Notes: a model not told the origin generated them from the sequence alone. A stretch of DNA of 64,000 nt from Peptostreptococcus stomatis DSM 17678 (GCF_000147675.1 NZ_ADGQ01000057.1:1-64000), one strand, 5' to 3'; shown: positions 17,862 through 27,052, numbered from the stretch's first letter. Made by a program: numbers and translations.

Positions 17862-19286
17862 GTGAAGGTTTTATTCGTTGCTGCAGAAGCATCCCCCTTT
17901 GTAAAGGTTGGAGGCCTGGGAGATGTAATAGGTGGTTTACCGGCAGCCTTGAATGAAAATGGTGTTGATGCAAGAGTAGTTCTACCACTATATTCATCAA
18001 TTGATAGAAACAAGTACAATATTAGATTTGTAAAATATATATATGTATCACTAGGTTGGAAGCATATATATTGCGGTATATTTGAGGCAGAACACAAGGG
18101 TATAAAGTTCTACTTTATTGATAATGAGCAGTACTTCAACAGGTACCAGACATATGGTGAGCCGGATGATGGAGAGAGGTTTGCCTTCTTCTCAAAGGCA
18201 GCTGTAGATATGATGCCACATATAGATTTTAAGGCGGATGTCATGAATGCCAATGACTGGCATGCAGCCCTGTCAGTAGTCTATCTAGATAGGTATAGGA
18301 GGGAAAGAAATGACTTCTACAAGGATATGAAAAGTGTAATTTCAATCCATAATGTAGAGTTCCAGGGAAAGTTCAACCCATACCTATTGGGTAGCCTATT
18401 TGGACTAGGGAATGACTACTTGGGAGCCTTGAAGTTTGACCATGATATCAACCTTTTAAAGGGAGCTATCCAACTAGCGGACAGGGTGAATACAGTTAGT
18501 GAAAACTATGCAAATGAGCTATTAAATCCATACTTTTCCTTTGGTCTTGACCCGATTCTTTCTAGTGAAAGGGGCAAGTTAAGAGGGATAGTAAACGGTA
18601 TAGACTACGATAAATTCGACCCATCAAGTGATCCTAATATCAGTCAGAAGTTCTCACTAAAAAGCCTAAACAAGAAGATAAAGAACAAATTGGCCTTCCA
18701 GAAGGAAATGGCCCTTGAGGTGAGTGAAGATATACCTATGGTAGGTATGGTAACTAGGTTGACTGGTCAAAAGGGTATAGACCTGGTAGTGGGTGCAGCC
18801 GAGCATATTCTAAATATGGGGGCCCAGTTAGTAATTCTAGGGACAGGTGACCCTTACTTTGAGGACCAGTTAAGGAACCTGGAAAATAGGAGACATGACA
18901 AGATGAGGTCCATCCTAAAGTTCTCTAATGAAATATCATCAAAGATATATGCCAGTTCAGATATATTCTTGATGCCATCTAAGTCAGAACCATGTGGCCT
19001 TTCCCAGTTAATAGCTATGAGGTATGGTAGTATACCCGTAGTAAATAGGGTAGGAGGCTTGAGAGATACGGTGGAACCATTTGATCCAACCAGGATGACT
19101 GGATATGGCTTTACATTTGAGAGCTATAATATGTATGACATGCTAGATGCCATAAAGAGGGCTTTAGATGTGTATAACCTGGACCAGAAGACTTGGAAGA
19201 AGATTATGAAAAATGCTATGGACCATGATATGTCATGGAACAATTCAGCTAAAAAGTATATAGAAATGTACAATGAAATTGTATAA
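17862..19286 (+). CDS. glgA: Glycogen synthase (ADP-glucose)
   Basis: This 474-residue GT5 enzyme elongates alpha-1,4-glucan chains using ADP-glucose. The signature K15-V-G-G-L of ADP-glucose binding is present, as is the C-terminal SKSEPCGLSQLIAMRYG stretch holding the retaining GT-B catalytic glutamate, followed by VNRVGGLRDTV. It starts with GTG behind GAGGTG. The 90-bp gap after glgD shows no terminator, so it is probably in the same transcript. Length is typical. Confidence 0.95.
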   Translation: MKVLFVAAEASPFVKVGGLGDVIGGLPAALNENGVDARVVLPLYSSIDRNKYNIRFVKYIYVSLGWKHIYCGIFEAEHKGIKFYFIDNEQYFNRYQTYGEPDDGERFAFFSKAAVDMMPHIDFKADVMNANDWHAALSVVYLDRYRRERNDFYKDMKSVISIHNVEFQGKFNPYLLGSLFGLGNDYLGALKFDHDINLLKGAIQLADRVNTVSENYANELLNPYFSFGLDPILSSERGKLRGIVNGIDYDKFDPSSDPNISQKFSLKSLNKKIKNKLAFQKEMALEVSEDIPMVGMVTRLTGQKGIDLVVGAAEHILNMGAQLVILGTGDPYFEDQLRNLENRRHDKMRSILKFSNEISSKIYASSDIFLMPSKSEPCGLSQLIAMRYGSIPVVNRVGGLRDTVEPFDPTRMTGYGFTFESYNMYDMLDAIKRALDVYNLDQKTWKKIMKNAMDHDMSWNNSAKKYIEMYNEIV

Positions 19287-19386
19287 AAAGTGTATGTAAA
19301 TGTGTAATAAAATCACATAAAATAGCTTGGTAGGCTATTACATATAATTTATCAATTAAGTAAATAATTTTTTATCTAATTATGAC

Positions 19387-19415
19387 TAGACAATAAGGTG
19401 TCTATAGGTTAAAAT
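19387..19415 (+). promoter_or_regulatory. Promoter of glgP
   Basis: TAGACA (19387-19392) and TAAAAT (19410-19415) are 17 bp apart, about 50 bp before the glgP start. This suggests that the phosphorylase can be expressed separately from the synthesis genes. A small hairpin (AATAGC, loop, GCTATT at 19321-19339) precedes it. Confidence 0.5.
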
Positions 19416-19465
19416 AGGTACTAATGGTAAAAAAGTTAAACAAAAAGTAATAGAGGAGTAATGTG

Positions 19466-21856
19466 ATGAATCATATGACAAAAGATATTGAACAGTATCT
19501 ACAGACAAAGTTTGGTAACTCTCTAGAAGACTCTAATGAGAGACAGTTGTACCAGGCTTTAATGGCAGAAACTAGAAATAGGCTATCTAAGAAGAGGTAT
19601 GACTATACAAAGAAGCTAAAGGAAAGTGGCCAGAAGCAGGCTTATTATATGTCAATGGAATTTTTGGTAGGAAGGACATTGAGAAATAATCTTTTCAATC
19701 TTGGTATAGAAGACGAGGTAAGAAGTTTCTTGGCTGAAAAGAACTTCGACCTTGATAGGATCTATGATATGGAGCCAGATCCAGGCCTAGGAAATGGTGG
19801 CCTAGGTAGATTGGCATCTTGTTATCTTGATGCCCTAACTAGCAACGATTACCCTGTAACTGGTTTTTCTATCCTGTATGAATTTGGTATATTCAAGCAG
19901 GTAATAGCAAATGGTTGGCAGCAGGAATATCCGGACAATTGGCTGGGTATGGGCCAGTATGGTCTAGTTCACAGAAGTGATGAAGAGATAGAAATAAAAT
20001 TCTATGGTAAAACAGAGGAACATTGGACTAATGAAGGCTTGAAAGTTAACTATGAAGACTATAAATCAATAATTGCAGAACCATATGACCTGATGATATC
20101 AGGATACAAGAGTGAAGCAGTTAATGTCTTAAGACTGTGGAAGTCAAAGGCAAATGCAGGCTTTGATATGAAGCTATTTGAAAGAGGGGAGTATGCCAGG
20201 TCATCTGAATCTGAGGCCATTGCAGAATCTATTTCAAAGCTTCTATATCCTGCTGATGACAATAATGAGGGTAAGGCCCTAAGAATCAAGCAGCAGTACT
20301 TCTTTACTAGTGCATCACTTCAACAGATAGTAAAGAACCACTACAAGACATATGGTAGTCTAGATAATTTAGCAGACAAGGCAGCTATTCATATCAATGA
20401 TACTCACCCATCAATGTGTATACCTGAGATGATGAGAATCCTGATGGATGACTATAATTACAGTTGGGAAAAGGCATGGGAAATTACTATAAAAGTATTT
20501 GCCTACACTAACCATACAATAATGGCAGAGGCTTTAGAAAAGTGGTCTGTGGACCTATTTGCCCCAATCTTGCCTAGAATATACACAATTATAAGGGAGA
20601 TTAACAACAGGTTCTGTCAGTATTGCAATGAAATAGGTGCAGCTTCTGACCTGGAATCTATGTCAATCATCCACAATAATATGATAAGGATGGCAAATCT
20701 TTGTATAGTTGGTAGCTACAATGTAAATGGTGTATCAGGTCTACATACAGACATCCTAAAGGCGGATACTTTTGAAGCATTTAATAGGATTTATCCAGGT
20801 AAGTTCAACAATGTTACAAATGGTATAGCCCATAGAAGATGGTTGGGCCAGGCTAACCCTGAGTTAACAAACTACCTGAATGGACTACTAGGTGGCGACT
20901 TTATCAAGGACCTATCAAATATAGAAGAATTGTTAAAGTATGCTGATGACAAGACTGTCCTAGCAGACCTTGAAAAGATCAAGTATACAAAGAAGGAACA
21001 GTTAGCCAAGTATATCAAGGATGCCAATGGAATCAATGTAGATATTAACTCAATATTCGATGTCCAGGTAAAGAGGTTACATGAATACAAGAGGCAGCTT
21101 TTAAATGCCCTACACATAGTTTACCTATATAGACAGATTAAGTTCAATGGCCTAAGACCTAGACCAAGAACATTTATATTTGCAGCCAAGGCATCATCAG
21201 GATATGTAATGGCTAAGAATATAATTAAGTTTATCTGTACCCTATCCGATATGATAGAGGCAGATCCGCTAGTTAGAAACTATATTAAGGTAGTATTCCT
21301 AGAAGACTACAGGGTAACACTAGCAGAAATAATCATACCGGGAGCCAATGTCAGTGAACAGATATCACAGGCAGGTAAGGAAGCATCTGGTACTGGTAAC
21401 ATGAAGCTAATGTTAAATGGAGCCCTAACTATAGGTACCCTAGATGGGGCCAATGTTGAAATCCACGATGCAGTAGGTGATGATAATATGTTCCTATTTG
21501 GTCTAAAGACACCTGAGGTAAATGATTTATATGCCAAGGGATATAGACCAAGAGACTACTATGAAAGGGTTCCAGAAATCAAGGAAACACTTGACTTTAT
21601 GAGGACTATAAACGTAGACGGAACAAGATTTGATAATCTTGTAGACTACCTGATTAACCAGGACCCATATATGTGCCTAGCCGACTTTGAAAGCTATGTA
21701 AACAAGCAGAAGGAAGTAGAAGAGGCCTATGGAGACAAGGATAGGTGGAACAGGATGTCATTAGTCAATATAGCTAAGTCTGGAATATTCTCAGCAGATA
21801 GGGCTACACAGGAATATACTGATGGTATCTGGCATATAGCTAGGGCTGGTAGGTAG
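19466..21856 (+). CDS. glgP: Glycogen/maltodextrin phosphorylase
   Basis: This 796-residue GT35 enzyme releases glucose-1-phosphate from glycogen ends with phosphate, using pyridoxal phosphate. The PLP lysine is K647 in EASGTGNMKLMLNGALT. Other signatures include GLGNGGLGRLASCYLDAL near 105 and NDTHPSM. I chose ATG 19466, seven bases after GAGGAG; a GTG one codon earlier is also possible. It follows glgA with its own promoter between them. No debranching enzyme gene (glgX/pulA) occurs in this window. Confidence 0.95.
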   Translation: MNHMTKDIEQYLQTKFGNSLEDSNERQLYQALMAETRNRLSKKRYDYTKKLKESGQKQAYYMSMEFLVGRTLRNNLFNLGIEDEVRSFLAEKNFDLDRIYDMEPDPGLGNGGLGRLASCYLDALTSNDYPVTGFSILYEFGIFKQVIANGWQQEYPDNWLGMGQYGLVHRSDEEIEIKFYGKTEEHWTNEGLKVNYEDYKSIIAEPYDLMISGYKSEAVNVLRLWKSKANAGFDMKLFERGEYARSSESEAIAESISKLLYPADDNNEGKALRIKQQYFFTSASLQQIVKNHYKTYGSLDNLADKAAIHINDTHPSMCIPEMMRILMDDYNYSWEKAWEITIKVFAYTNHTIMAEALEKWSVDLFAPILPRIYTIIREINNRFCQYCNEIGAASDLESMSIIHNNMIRMANLCIVGSYNVNGVSGLHTDILKADTFEAFNRIYPGKFNNVTNGIAHRRWLGQANPELTNYLNGLLGGDFIKDLSNIEELLKYADDKTVLADLEKIKYTKKEQLAKYIKDANGINVDINSIFDVQVKRLHEYKRQLLNALHIVYLYRQIKFNGLRPRPRTFIFAAKASSGYVMAKNIIKFICTLSDMIEADPLVRNYIKVVFLEDYRVTLAEIIIPGANVSEQISQAGKEASGTGNMKLMLNGALTIGTLDGANVEIHDAVGDDNMFLFGLKTPEVNDLYAKGYRPRDYYERVPEIKETLDFMRTINVDGTRFDNLVDYLINQDPYMCLADFESYVNKQKEVEEAYGDKDRWNRMSLVNIAKSGIFSADRATQEYTDGIWHIARAGR

Positions 21857-21875
21857 GCCTAGGAAAAAACTAATT

Positions 21876-21884
21876 TGATATAAT
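21876..21884 (+). promoter_or_regulatory. Extended -10 promoter of the second CWB2 gene
   Basis: TGATATAAT is a consensus TATAAT (21879-21884) with TGn in front. No clear -35 box is seen. The 5' leader would be about 100 bases. Confidence 0.4.
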
Positions 21885-21952
21885 TTTTTATGGTAGGACT
21901 AATAAATAAGTCATACTTTGATTGCTTGTGCCATAAGAATTATTATAAATTT

Positions 21953-21967
21953 TTGGCAAGGTGCCAA
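21953..21967 (+). repeat. Short inverted repeat in the CWB2 leader
   Basis: TTGGCA-AGG-TGCCAA is a perfect 6-bp inverted repeat ending 10 bases before the ribosome binding site AAAGGAG (21978-21984). It could be an RNA hairpin that affects translation or a protein site. Confidence 0.35.
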
Positions 21968-21990
21968 GACAAATAAGAAAGGAGATCATA

Positions 21991-24429
21991 ATGATAAAAA
22001 AACTCTTTAAAAAGTCTTTAAAAAAGACAATCTGTTTAGTGATGATTTTATCTTTGGTGGCTGTAAGTGGACTTTCATTAAATTCAGCTTTGGCAGCAGG
22101 TTATCCCTACAATGTAGTTTTTAAAGGGTCATCTGGAGATGTAAACATCGCTTTTAATGCAGACAATGAACCTATAGGGGGTACAGACAATAGGGGAGAA
22201 CCGGATAAAACTGGTAGAGGCCCGGGTGCAGCTTATTTTATAGGTTGGAGTGATGTTTCCAATTATCACGCTAATAAGGATGCAAAATTTTACTATAAGT
22301 ATGAGCCGGTATCAAGACTGGTAGATGACAATGTGTCTACCCTATACCCAGTTTATTTTAGTAGTTCTAGTGCAACTAATTTTAGTAAAAATAAGGCCTA
22401 TATCAATTTTGGTATGACAGATGCAGAGACTGTACCTGGTTCAAGAATTAATGGTACTGTGGATAACAACGCAAATGACCATAATATAAACCTTTACTAT
22501 GATGAAACACAAAATACTTATGACATTAAGTTAGAGTCAAGTTTTGAACTAAGCAAAGGCATTGCACATTGGCTATATACTGGTAATGGCTTTTCTATTA
22601 TGACAAATACTCAGAGAGATAAGGGTAGTTCTGCTAAGGGGGCAAAGTATACACATGTAGACCTTAATGTAACTATTCCTGATGAGGTAGATGTTCCTGA
22701 TGAATTAAGCATGACTTTTGTGGGGAGCTATTTCCAGCCATATATGGCCTTTGATACTGTTACTAGGGATAAATTTGAAATAAAGGAAGTTACAGGAGCA
22801 GACAAGTGGGATATTACTGAACTTGTTTCAAATACTACACCTAATGTAAACTTTACTATTAAAAATCCTAATAAGACTAGAAAAATAACACTAAGGGCAA
22901 TTGTTAGAACTAATGGATATTATGGTGGTAAGGTAATTCCTGATAGAAGTGGAAAAGATGTTGAAAATGAAAAAATGAAGATGGTTTCTAATACAAACTT
23001 GACGATTTCTAAAGCCAAGGCATTAGAATTATTTAAGGCTAAGAGAAGTGCCAATATTACTGGTACAGTTGATGGATATGTAAAGATGCCAGAGTATCCT
23101 TGGTATTTAGGTGGCGATTATTCAAGACCAATACCAGAAATTAATGTATCATCTCCGGTATCAATTAATTACACTTTTAGTTCTGTAAAGTTTGATAAGA
23201 ACTCAGCAGCTTTAGGTGATACTGGAGCCCAGGATTTAGGAAGATCTAATGTTGCCTATAATGGTTCTCTTAAGGGAGATTCTCTAAATGACGGAATAAA
23301 GCCAGCTTTAGGCACTGATGGCGATACTATAGCAGACAATCCTGCTGCTTTTGTTTCAAACGGATACACATACACTTTCAAAGAATGGAATACAAGAGCT
23401 GATGGCAATGGTACTAAGTTCGACGAAGATACACTAGTTACTGACCCTATAACTGTATATGCTATTTATAACAAGACTAGCAACGGTTCAGGTGGCGGTG
23501 GCGGTGGAGGAGGAGAAACTCCAACACCTACTCCAGACCCAAGAATACCAGGAGATGACAGGGTAGAAACTGCTATAAATATTTCTAAGTCAGAATATCC
23601 TAGTGCTGATACTGTAATTGTAGTTAGAAAGGACCTGTTCCCAGATTCAATGACTGCAACTGTATTATCAAAGCAGTTAAATGCACCGATCCTTCTTACT
23701 GGCTCAAACAAGCTAGATGAAAGAGTTAAGGCTGAAATAAAGAGACTAGGTGCCAAGGATGTTATTATCGTTGGTGGAGTTAATTCTGTATCTGCCGGTG
23801 TTCAGAATGAATTAAAGGCCTTTGACAAGGATACAGTTGAAAGAATAGCAGGTCTTGATAGATATGGTACTTCTGTAGCTGTAGCAAATAGGGTAGTAGG
23901 CATAAGCGGTCTTACTCACAAGGCTGTAATAGCTTCAGGAGAAGTATTCCCAGATGCCCTAGCAGTTAGTCCATTTGCTGCGAAGAATGCTTATCCAATC
24001 TTATTGGTAAAGAAGAACCTAGTACCAACAGAGGTTAACAATGCATTTGCAAAATTATCAATCAAGGAAACTTACCTAGTAGGTGGAGAAGATACTATAT
24101 CTAAGTCTACAGAAGGAAAGTTACCTAAGGTACTAGAAAGAATGGCAGGAAAGAATAGATATGAAACATCTGTTCAGATAGCTAAGGCTAAGTTCCCTCA
24201 GTCTGAAAGAGCTTACATGGCATCAGGAGAGGTATTTGCTGACGCCCTAGTTATAGGACCAGTAGGAGCTAAGTACAATGCGCCAATATTGCTAACACCT
24301 AGCAAGAATGCAAGTAAGCCAGTAGCTGACTATATCAAGGCATCTAAGATTAGCAAGCTTATAGCAGTTGGTGGAGAAAGATATGTACCTAAAAAGGTAA
24401 TGTCTGTCTATAATTCTAATATAAATTAG
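21991..24429 (+). CDS. Large secreted protein with InlB-type repeat and three CWB2 repeats
   Basis: This 812-residue surface protein begins with a signal peptide (MIKKLFKKSLKK, then a hydrophobic core, cleavage near SALAA, about residue 36). A long unique region follows to about 390. Near 395-490 sits a segment ending FKEWNTRADGNGTKF, which resembles the Listeria-Bacteroides/InlB repeat (Flg_new). A Gly-rich linker lies at about 496-506 and three CWB2 repeats start near 518, 619 and 716. I chose ATG 21991 for its AAAGGAG site; an earlier in-frame GTG at 21961 would spoil the signal peptide. AGA arginine codons outnumber AGG in the unique part, unlike neighbouring genes. Wall anchoring is inferred from CWB2. 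Confidence 0.88.
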   Translation: MIKKLFKKSLKKTICLVMILSLVAVSGLSLNSALAAGYPYNVVFKGSSGDVNIAFNADNEPIGGTDNRGEPDKTGRGPGAAYFIGWSDVSNYHANKDAKFYYKYEPVSRLVDDNVSTLYPVYFSSSSATNFSKNKAYINFGMTDAETVPGSRINGTVDNNANDHNINLYYDETQNTYDIKLESSFELSKGIAHWLYTGNGFSIMTNTQRDKGSSAKGAKYTHVDLNVTIPDEVDVPDELSMTFVGSYFQPYMAFDTVTRDKFEIKEVTGADKWDITELVSNTTPNVNFTIKNPNKTRKITLRAIVRTNGYYGGKVIPDRSGKDVENEKMKMVSNTNLTISKAKALELFKAKRSANITGTVDGYVKMPEYPWYLGGDYSRPIPEINVSSPVSINYTFSSVKFDKNSAALGDTGAQDLGRSNVAYNGSLKGDSLNDGIKPALGTDGDTIADNPAAFVSNGYTYTFKEWNTRADGNGTKFDEDTLVTDPITVYAIYNKTSNGSGGGGGGGGETPTPTPDPRIPGDDRVETAINISKSEYPSADTVIVVRKDLFPDSMTATVLSKQLNAPILLTGSNKLDERVKAEIKRLGAKDVIIVGGVNSVSAGVQNELKAFDKDTVERIAGLDRYGTSVAVANRVVGISGLTHKAVIASGEVFPDALAVSPFAAKNAYPILLVKKNLVPTEVNNAFAKLSIKETYLVGGEDTISKSTEGKLPKVLERMAGKNRYETSVQIAKAKFPQSERAYMASGEVFADALVIGPVGAKYNAPILLTPSKNASKPVADYIKASKISKLIAVGGERYVPKKVMSVYNSNIN

Positions 24430-24469
24430 TTATTAAAAACTGTTAGAATATTTATTGAATAACATATAA

Positions 24470-24510
24470 GGGTCCCCTCTAGGATATAATAGTCCTATGG
24501 GGGACTTTTA
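24470..24510 (+). terminator. Terminator after the second CWB2 gene
   Basis: GTCCCCTCTAGGA (24472-24484) pairs with TCCTATGGGGGAC (24493-24505) and runs into TTTTATATTT. Confidence 0.85.
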
Positions 24511-24566
24511 TATTTAATATACTTAAAGTCTCGTCTGCTTAAATCTTCAAAAAAACGATTTTTTTT

Positions 24567-24575
24567 TGCTATAAT
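24567..24575 (+). promoter_or_regulatory. Extended -10 promoter of the RelA/SpoT-like gene
   Basis: TGCTATAAT is an extended consensus -10 (TATAAT at 24570-24575). A weak TTCAAA lies 18 bp upstream. It is 35 bp from the start codon. Confidence 0.55.
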
Positions 24576-24610
24576 GTATATGAGAGTATTTTTATACAAT
24601 GGAGGAAATT

Positions 24611-25975
24611 ATGAGTTTACAGGAGTTCGAATTTATCGAATCAGCTATAGATATACTTAGAAAGCAGCAAAAAACACTAGAGGAAATTGAATATGAACTA
24701 GTTAAGTTTTTTGCTTCAATACCACTCAAGGAAAATGAATTGATGTCTGTCAGCTCTAGGATAAAGTCTGAGAGCAGTTTGAAGGAGAAGATTATCAGAA
24801 ATAGGTACCTAATAGATTATGATGACCCTGAAGTTTTGTTTTCAGAGATACCCGATATTATAGGTGTCAGAATAGAGTGCAAGTTTGTCAGGGATGAAAA
24901 AGATATTTTTATGCAGATAAAAAATTATTTTAAGCAGACTGATGACAGGAAGTTTTTCTATGCCAAGTCAAACAAGAATATTAGACTTTATTTATTTGAA
25001 AAGCAACCACTCAAGCAGAAAAATGGTTTTGAGATTTACAAGATAGATGGAGAATACAGGCTGGCAGACAAGAAGATAAAGTTTGAGCTCCAGATAAAGG
25101 CACTGGTAAATGTCTTTTGGAGTGAAATAGAACACAAGATTATCTACAAGAATACGACCTATCTTTTAGAGGACCAGTTTATCAAGGATATGATGATATC
25201 AATTAAGAATAACCTGACTATGATAGACGACCAGCTACTCAGCATATACAAGAACTTTAAACCTGATACAAAGCTAAATTCCAAGTTTGGTAGGGATGAG
25301 ATAAAGACAGTATTTTCCAAGCTACTTTATGATACTATTACCTATAAGATGGATGAGCAGTTGTCCTTTTCTATAGACTTTAAGAAGCCTTGTGAGACCA
25401 TATTGGACTATTCTCTACAAAAGTATGAGGATAGCATAGATGGCTTGAGTGCCTTTATGACGGAAGAGTACAAGAAGATTAATGAATTTTTAAATAAGGA
25501 TATAAACTTCAATGATGGCCTGGTATTAGAACATGAGCCAAAGTTTGATGATGTATTTTCTAGGGATATAGCCAATATCTTTATAGACAAGATGAACATA
25601 GAAGTTCCTTGGAATCTCTTCTTCAGGATACTATTTGAGCTAGAACCGGACAATAACGTAGATGATTTTTCTAATTTTGTCAGGTATTTCAAGAGGTCCT
25701 TAATTACCAAGGATAGCCTATATGATCTTATGGATTCATTTGGTGAGTACAGCATTAAGATTATTGAGGACATGTATGATTGCATTTACAAGGTAATCAG
25801 CAAGGTCGGCAGGATAGATATCTTTTTTGATGTCAACCTAACCAAGATGAGAAAGACAGCTTCTGAGGGCTTGGATTATGTCTGCTATGAGTTTGAGACC
25901 TACTATGAATATATGGAACAAAAGAGGATTATCTCAAAGATTATGGTTGATAGCTTGATGAAAATCTATAATTAG
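24611..25975 (+). CDS. Divergent RelA/SpoT synthetase-domain protein with long C-terminal extension
   Basis: The first 215 residues of this 454-residue protein resemble the (p)ppGpp synthetase domain of small alarmone synthetases. Seen are SSRIKSESSLKEKI (substrate helix), DIIGVRI, and FELQIKALVNVFWSEIEHKIIYK, which corresponds to the EIQIRT...W..IEH block. The usual GY-x-S-[IY]-H segment is altered (NGFEIYKIDGEYR lacks the His), so activity is uncertain. The remaining 240 residues are charged, helical and unrecognised; there is no HD hydrolase, TGS or ACT domain. The ATG at 24611 has GGAGG six bases upstream. It stands alone behind its own promoter. Confidence 0.7.
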   Translation: MSLQEFEFIESAIDILRKQQKTLEEIEYELVKFFASIPLKENELMSVSSRIKSESSLKEKIIRNRYLIDYDDPEVLFSEIPDIIGVRIECKFVRDEKDIFMQIKNYFKQTDDRKFFYAKSNKNIRLYLFEKQPLKQKNGFEIYKIDGEYRLADKKIKFELQIKALVNVFWSEIEHKIIYKNTTYLLEDQFIKDMMISIKNNLTMIDDQLLSIYKNFKPDTKLNSKFGRDEIKTVFSKLLYDTITYKMDEQLSFSIDFKKPCETILDYSLQKYEDSIDGLSAFMTEEYKKINEFLNKDINFNDGLVLEHEPKFDDVFSRDIANIFIDKMNIEVPWNLFFRILFELEPDNNVDDFSNFVRYFKRSLITKDSLYDLMDSFGEYSIKIIEDMYDCIYKVISKVGRIDIFFDVNLTKMRKTASEGLDYVCYEFETYYEYMEQKRIISKIMVDSLMKIYN

Positions 25976-25995
25976 GGATAAATATTTTATATAAT

Positions 25996-26025
25996 TTGCT
26001 TAAATATATTTGGCTTAAATAAAAT
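25996..26025 (+). promoter_or_regulatory. Promoter of the MoaA-like gene
   Basis: TTGCTT (25996-26001) and TAAAAT (26020-26025) are 18 bp apart. Transcription would begin near 26032, at the edge of the inverted repeat listed next. Confidence 0.45.
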
Positions 26026-26033
26026 CTGGGTAT

Positions 26034-26083
26034 TAGCTAGCTATAGGAATTATTTATAAAAATTGATATTACGAAGCTAGCTA
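26034..26083. promoter_or_regulatory. Inverted repeat in the leader of the MoaA-like gene
   Basis: TAGCTAGCT (26034-26042) and AGCTAGCTA (26075-26083) form perfect 9-bp arms around a 32-base AT-rich spacer. Each arm is itself nearly palindromic. It sits just after the predicted transcription start, so it could be a tandem operator or an RNA leader structure. Confidence 0.4.
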
Positions 26084-26123
26084 GTAGTGGTAGAAATATT
26101 AGAGATGTTTAGAGGTGGTTTAA

Positions 26124-26996
26124 TTGAACGATTTAACATATTTGAGGCTTATCTTGACTGAGGAAGACAACTATCCGGTCATGTATTCAAGACCTGAAGA
26201 AGAAGTAAATATTATTGGTCAAGATGACCAGGCTATGTCACCTGATGATTTTAAGTCCATTATCAAGTTTTTTGCTGATAGGGGATTGAAGAAGATTAAG
26301 TTTGTTGGTGGCGAGCCACTACTATATAGAAATTTAGAAGTCCTAATAGCCTATGCCCGTGATTGTGGTATAGAGGATATAGGCATGACCACTAATGGTA
26401 TAGGTCTTGGGACAAGGATACTTGACCTTAAGAACCTTGGTCTTAACAGTGTGAATATATCTCTGGATTCTTTGAAAGAGTACAGGTACAATGCCTTGAC
26501 TGGTGGTGGTAACCTAAAGGAAGTATATCTTTCTATAGATGCATGCCAGGCAGCAAATATAGATGTCAGGATAAACTGTGTGGCCATCAAAGACTTTAAT
26601 GATGATGAACTAGTGGACTTTATGAGGTTGACTATAAACAGCAAGCTAGATGTTAGGCTTATAGAACTCTTACCTTACAATATATCCAAGAATGTATATG
26701 AGAGGGGTTATATGGACCTACAAGACTATATAGAGAACACAGAGGCCATAGATAGGTCTGATGATGAGGACTTGAGTGTAGCCAAGTATTTTAAAATAAA
26801 CGGTGCCCAGGGTAGGGTAGGTATTATCAGGGCAGGTTCTAGAGACTATGAAGAAGACCTACGTAGGATCAATGTAAGCAATAGGGGATATATGAATGTA
26901 GGCCCCCTACAGAAAAATACATACTTTATAAAGCCTATTCTCGGTGATGAAGAGGCCTTGGAGGATATGTTTTATAAGATAAAGACAAGTATATAG
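26124..26996 (+). CDS. MoaA-fold protein lacking all iron-sulfur cysteines (pseudo-radical SAM)
   Basis: This 290-residue protein aligns by eye with MoaA (GTP 3',8-cyclase) along its whole length: LRLILTEEDNYPVMYSRPEEE at 7-27, KKIKFVGGEPLLYRNLEVLI at 56-75, MTTNGIGL, VNISLDSL at 110-117, RLIELLPYN at 178-186, and GRVGIIRAGSRDYEEDLRRI at 230-249. The radical SAM CxxxCxxC cysteines are D15, V19 and S22. The C-terminal CxxC-x13-C positions are E243, L246 and G260. The terminal Gly-Gly of MoaA is also absent. The SAM-binding GGEP is kept. It cannot hold either [4Fe-4S] cluster in the known way. The TTG start has AGAGGTGG upstream. No other molybdenum cofactor gene is present in the window. Function unknown. 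Confidence 0.8.
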   Translation: MNDLTYLRLILTEEDNYPVMYSRPEEEVNIIGQDDQAMSPDDFKSIIKFFADRGLKKIKFVGGEPLLYRNLEVLIAYARDCGIEDIGMTTNGIGLGTRILDLKNLGLNSVNISLDSLKEYRYNALTGGGNLKEVYLSIDACQAANIDVRINCVAIKDFNDDELVDFMRLTINSKLDVRLIELLPYNISKNVYERGYMDLQDYIENTEAIDRSDDEDLSVAKYFKINGAQGRVGIIRAGSRDYEEDLRRINVSNRGYMNVGPLQKNTYFIKPILGDEEALEDMFYKIKTSI

Positions 26997-27005
26997 AATA
27001 GGTAT

Positions 27006-27052
27006 AAATGTTAATAGAATGTTAAATTTAGCTTTCTATTAACATTTTTTTT
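27006..27052 (+). terminator. Terminator after the MoaA-like gene
   Basis: AAATGTTAATAGAA (27006-27019) pairs perfectly with TTCTATTAACATTT (27034-27047) and is followed by a T run. Confidence 0.85.
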
